A stretch of 17,077 nucleotides of DNA from Ruminococcus sp. UBA4385 (GTDB lineage Bacteria; Bacillota_A; Clostridia; Oscillospirales; Ruminococcaceae), in assembly GCA_002391065.1 (NCBI GenBank), contig DGRP01000038.1, positions 1 to 17,077 of the forward strand, written 5' to 3'. Below are positions 14,331 through 17,077 of the stretch, one piece after another (the stretch's first letter is position 1; each line of letters opens with the position of its first letter). Below the pieces are notes generated by a model. That model was given only the letters and a program-made list of their open reading frames with translations, did not search any database and was not told the origin of the DNA. The position numbers were made by a program, and so were the translations under genes.

Positions 14331-16004
14331 TTACTTCTTTATTTCGAGGATAGCACCTCTGTTGCCTGATGTTACAAGTGAGGCATATCTTGCAAGATAG
14401 CCTGTTGTAATCTTAGGCTCTCTGGGCTTCCAGTTTTTGCGTCTTTGTGCAAGAACATCATCGGAAACCTTAAGCTCTAAACTGCAGTTATCTATGTCGA
14501 TAGCAATTATATCGCCCTCTTCCACAAGTGCGATAGGTCCGCCGACTGCAGCCTCAGGAGAAACGTGACCGATAGATGCGCCCTTTGTAGCACCGCTGAA
14601 TCGACCGTCGGTAATGAGAGCAACTGTAGAGCCCAGACCCATTCCTGCAATAGCAGATGTAGGATTAAGCATTTCTCTCATTCCGGGGCCGCCCTTAGGA
14701 CCTTCGTATCTGATAACAACAACGTCACCTTCAACGATTTTACCGCCTCTGATAGCAGCGATAGCCTCTTCTTCACTGTCAAATACTCTTGCAGGACCTT
14801 CATGCTGAAGCATTTCAGGTGCAACCGCTGATCTCTTTACTACACAGGTATCAGGAGCAAGGTTGCCCTTTAGAACTGCGATACCGCCTGTCTGTGAGTA
14901 AGGATTATCAATAGGTCTGATGATCTCAGGATTTCTGTTTACAACTCCGCTGATATTTTCACCTACAGTTTTGCCTGTAACAGTGATACAGTCGGTATTT
15001 ATAAGATCCTTCTTGGAAAGCTCATTAAGAACTGCATAAACTCCGCCTGCTTCGTTAAGGTCCTCCATATAAGTATGACCTGCAGGAGCAAGGTGACAAA
15101 GGTTCGGAGTTCTCTTGGAGATCTCATTAACAAAATCAAGATCAAGCTCTATTCCGCATTCATGAGCTATTGCAGGTAGATGGAGCATGGAATTTGTGGA
15201 ACATCCGAGAGCCATATCAGCAGTGATCGCATTGATGAAGGCATCTTTTGTCATTATATCTCTTGGTCTTATATTCTTTCTGTACATTTCCATAACCTGC
15301 ATACCTGCACGTTTTGCAAGCTTTATCCTTTCGGAATATACAGCAGGGATAGTTCCGTTTCCTCTGAGACCCATACCGATCACTTCGGTCAGGCAGTTCA
15401 TAGAGTTTGCAGTATACATTCCGGAGCAGCTTCCGCAGGTAGGACATGCCTTGTTCTCAAATTCCTCAACGTCGTCAAGAGTAAACTTTCCTGCATTATA
15501 TGTACCGACAGCCTCGAACATACTGGAGAGGGAAGTCTTCTTTCCCTTTACGTGTCCTGCAAGCATAGGACCGCCCGATACGAAAACAGTAGGAACATTA
15601 ACTCTTGCAGCTGCCATAAGCAGTCCCGGTACATTTTTGTCGCAGTTAGGCACCATAACGAGCGCATCAAAGTGATGAGCCAGAGCCATACACTCTGTAG
15701 AGTCAGCGATAAGGTCACGGGTAACGAGCGAATACTTCATTCCTACGTGACCCATAGCGATACCGTCACAGACAGCGATCGCAGGGAATACAACAGGTGT
15801 TCCGCCTGCCATTGCAACACCGAGCTTAACAGCTTCAACTATCTTGTCGATGTTCATGTGACCCGGTACTATCTCATTGTATGAGGATACAATACCAACG
15901 AGTGGTCTTTTCATTTCCTCGGCTGTCATACCGAGTGCATTAAACAGTGATCTCTGCGGAGCCTTATCTACTCCGTCACAAAAAAATGATTTTGATTCTG
16001 ACAT
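14331..16004 (-). CDS. ilvD: dihydroxy-acid dehydratase
   Basis: Iron-sulfur enzyme of 557 aa for the last common step of valine, isoleucine and pantothenate precursor synthesis: 2,3-dihydroxy-acid to 2-keto-acid. Length is standard. Cluster ligands lie in NCDKN (Cys121) and [10 protein letters not shown] (Cys187, Cys190, Cys193). The position equivalent to the third ligand in plant-type [2Fe-2S] enzymes is not Cys ([11 protein letters not shown]), as in E. coli Ilv[20 protein letters not shown] near the C-terminus is the family signature with the Mg/substrate site. The ATG follows AGAAGG. Only 52 bp separate it from the upstream gene. A TATAAT occurs at 16027-16022 on the minus strand but without a good -35. 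No T-box leader is present, so it is probably co-transcribed or weakly promoted. Confidence 0.96.
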   Translation of the reverse strand: MSESKSFFCDGVDKAPQRSLFNALGMTAEEMKRPLVGIVSSYNEIVPGHMNIDKIVEAVKLGVAMAGGTPVVFPAIAVCDGIAMGHVGMKYSLVTRDLIADSTECMALAHHFDALVMVPNCDKNVPGLLMAAARVNVPTVFVSGGPMLAGHVKGKKTSLSSMFEAVGTYNAGKFTLDDVEEFENKACPTCGSCSGMYTANSMNCLTEVIGMGLRGNGTIPAVYSERIKLAKRAGMQVMEMYRKNIRPRDIMTKDAFINAITADMALGCSTNSMLHLPAIAHECGIELDLDFVNEISKRTPNLCHLAPAGHTYMEDLNEAGGVYAVLNELSKKDLINTDCITVTGKTVGENISGVVNRNPEIIRPIDNPYSQTGGIAVLKGNLAPDTCVVKRSAVAPEMLQHEGPARVFDSEEEAIAAIRGGKIVEGDVVVIRYEGPKGGPGMREMLNPTSAIAGMGLGSTVALITDGRFSGATKGASIGHVSPEAAVGGPIALVEEGDIIAIDIDNCSLELKVSDDVLAQRRKNWKPREPKITTGYLARYASLVTSGNRGAILEIKK

Positions 16005-16056
16005 AATAATTACCTTCTTTTATTATAGTTTTTTCTGCAAAGCAGATGAAATTTTA

Positions 16057-16626
16057 TCAAAGCATTGGAGTTTCGCCCGGTGCAGGACTGGCGTTAAGCA
16101 TAATGCTTGTCGCTTTAACAGTAAGATATGGTATATAGTTTGAGATATAGCTTGCACTTTTCTCGATCTCTTTAGTGTATTTTTGAATCTGACTCGGCTG
16201 CGGTCTGTATGATGTTATCATTTTGGCACAATTGGCTTTGAAATCAGCTTCTAAAATCTTCTTGATAGCATCATATTTCTGTCTTACGCTCACCTCAACA
16301 CGAACCGTTCCATGACCTGCAAGTCTTACAGTTTCGTTGTTGCAGTCAGCGTAAAGGATAGCACTGTTAAAACCTATTTTGACAGTTGTTTCAACGCCCG
16401 GTTCAATATAAACAACCTCTTCTTTAGGCGTGCTTACAGGAGCACTTGCCTGCGGCTGAGCAGGAACCTGATTGTTTACAGGTGCCGCTGTGCCGGCATC
16501 AGGTGCAGGAGCAGCCTGTGCATTATTCTCGGGCTTTTTTATGCCCTCCTTGAATTTAGTTTTATCAGCTGAGCCGTTTATTTTTCCGTCATCTAAAAAG
16601 TCAGCAAGCTTATCCAGTAATCCCAT
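16057..16626 (-). CDS. hypothetical protein with Pro/Ala/Gln linker
   Basis: 189 aa, not recognised. A short N-terminal helix (GLLDKLADFLDD) is followed by a low-complexity Ala/Pro/Gln linker (about 33-68). A compact C-terminal domain follows (about 70-180): strands YIEPGVETTVKIGFN, ILYADCNNETVRLAGHG and VRVEVSVRQKYD, then helices. There is no signal peptide, so it should be cytosolic. The amphipathic first helix plus a disordered linker suggests tethering to a membrane or partner. The strand part faintly recalls SPFH/band-7-type segments, but this is not secure. The ATG follows AAGGAGAGG and starts 2 bp after the ROK kinase stop, so it is translationally coupled to it. Confidence 0.72.
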   Translation of the reverse strand: MGLLDKLADFLDDGKINGSADKTKFKEGIKKPENNAQAAPAPDAGTAAPVNNQVPAQPQASAPVSTPKEEVVYIEPGVETTVKIGFNSAILYADCNNETVRLAGHGTVRVEVSVRQKYDAIKKILEADFKANCAKMITSYRPQPSQIQKYTKEIEKSASYISNYIPYLTVKATSIMLNASPAPGETPML

Positions 16627-16628
16627 AT

Positions 16629-17077
16629 TTACCTCTCCTTATTGAGTCCTAAGAATGCAGCACCTATAATGCCTGCATCATTTCCAAGTTTAGCAATAAC
16701 GATCTCAGTGTTTTTAGCTGAGTTCTTTGTGTATATTTCCTTGGCAACAAGCTCTTTCAGCGGCAGAAGCAGCGGATCGCCCTCGTTGCATACACCGCCG
16801 CCAATACATAGAATGTCGGGCTGGAAAATATTTATCGTGTTTGTGATACCGCAGGCAAGATAACGAATGTACTTATCAACTACCTCTTTACCGGCTTTGT
16901 CTCCTGCTCTCATAGCGTTGAAAGCTGTTCTTGCAGAGATTTTTCCGTCTTCCTCGTTCATTTTCCACATAATTGAGTTCTTATCATCAAACATAGCTTC
17001 CTTTGTCATTCTGACAAGGCCTGTAGCTGATGAGAACACCTCAAAGCAGCCCTTTCTTCCGCAGGTACACTCAGGAC
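16629..17077 (-). CDS. ROK-family sugar kinase (probable glucokinase), C-terminal part
   Basis: The gene runs off the right edge; about 149 C-terminal residues are inside the window. The open frame continues past the GTG at 17039 to the edge and encodes CTCGRKGCFE, the zinc motif CxCGxxGCxE of ROK kinases, so GTG 17039 is not the start. Further on, DILCIGGGVCNEGDP is the C-terminal nucleotide-site segment, and NDAGIIGAAFLG is the usual ending of clostridial ROK glucokinases. The enzyme phosphorylates glucose or a related sugar with ATP in the cytosol; exact sugar unproven. It is upstream of and coupled to the Pro/Ala-linker gene, and may be the first gene of the ilvD-pyrC-pyrF run. Confidence 0.9.
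   Translation of the reverse strand, partial: PECTCGRKGCFEVFSSATGLVRMTKEAMFDDKNSIMWKMNEEDGKISARTAFNAMRAGDKAGKEVVDKYIRYLACGITNTINIFQPDILCIGGGVCNEGDPLLLPLKELVAKEIYTKNSAKNTEIVIAKLGNDAGIIGAAFLGLNKER

Noticed and set aside
15180..15884. 234-codon open frame on the plus strand
   Set aside because: It lies wholly antisense to ilvD. Its translation is Ser/His/Cys-rich with no recognisable domain, and it has no ribosome site; ilvD has full family motifs.
16005..16056. T-box or branched-chain attenuator before ilvD
   Set aside because: Only 52 bp are available. The one small dyad (TCTGC/GCAGA) has no T-run on the ilvD strand and no leader-peptide run of Ile, Leu or Val codons is seen.

Overview
The window is an ordinary chromosomal stretch of a low-to-mid GC member of the Clostridia. 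The best guess is a Ruminococcus-like gut Oscillospiraceae. Grounds: near-consensus sigma-A promoters (TTGACA, 17 bp, TATAAT) and strong AGGAGG ribosome sites; a Spo0A-type DNA-binding domain; class 1B dihydroorotate dehydrogenase (pyrK-pyrD); YfiB/YfiC-type heterodimeric ABC exporters; and DUF4358 and transglutaminase-like lipoproteins. The species call is inference from gene content. I see no phage, insertion sequence, CRISPR array, tRNA or rRNA.

Layout. (1) 40-4089, minus strand: a MarR-type regulator followed by two overlapping ABC exporter half-transporters, behind a consensus promoter that lies inside a 36-bp palindrome. (2) 4171-5972, plus strand: an acyl-ACP thioesterase with its own promoter, then cysK with a promoter whose -35 box sits in a TCCTA/TAGGA dyad. 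A strong terminator at 5987-6023 is shared with the convergent gene. (3) 6022-7700, minus: two coupled lipoprotein genes (DUF4358 and transglutaminase-like), expressed from a promoter embedded in a long dyad. (4) 7822-9502, minus: pyrK-pyrD with a consensus promoter. (5) 9581-11403, minus: two regulators, a Spo0A-like protein with a degenerate receiver domain and an AraC-GGDEF fusion. The 272-bp gap between them carries duplicated 0A-box-like pairs and a terminator overlapping a promoter. (6) 11524-17077, minus: a close-packed series of ROK sugar kinase (cut by the window edge), a Pro/Ala-linker protein, ilvD, a membrane-anchored protein, pyrC and pyrF.

Together, pyrC, pyrF, pyrK and pyrD cover three of the six steps of de novo UMP synthesis (dihydroorotase, dihydroorotate dehydrogenase, OMP decarboxylase). 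They are split into two transcription units on either side of the two regulators. ilvD (branched-chain amino acids) and cysK (cysteine) add amino-acid synthesis. The exporter operon is probably autoregulated by its MarR protein.

The most interesting region is 9581-11403: a Spo0A paralogue whose phospho-acceptor Asp is replaced by Glu, with two helically phased copies of AATTGTC-N6-TGTCGAT upstream of it. Second are the pyrC start, which lacks a well-placed ribosome site and overlaps a tiny leader ORF, and the dyad-embedded promoter of the lipoprotein pair.
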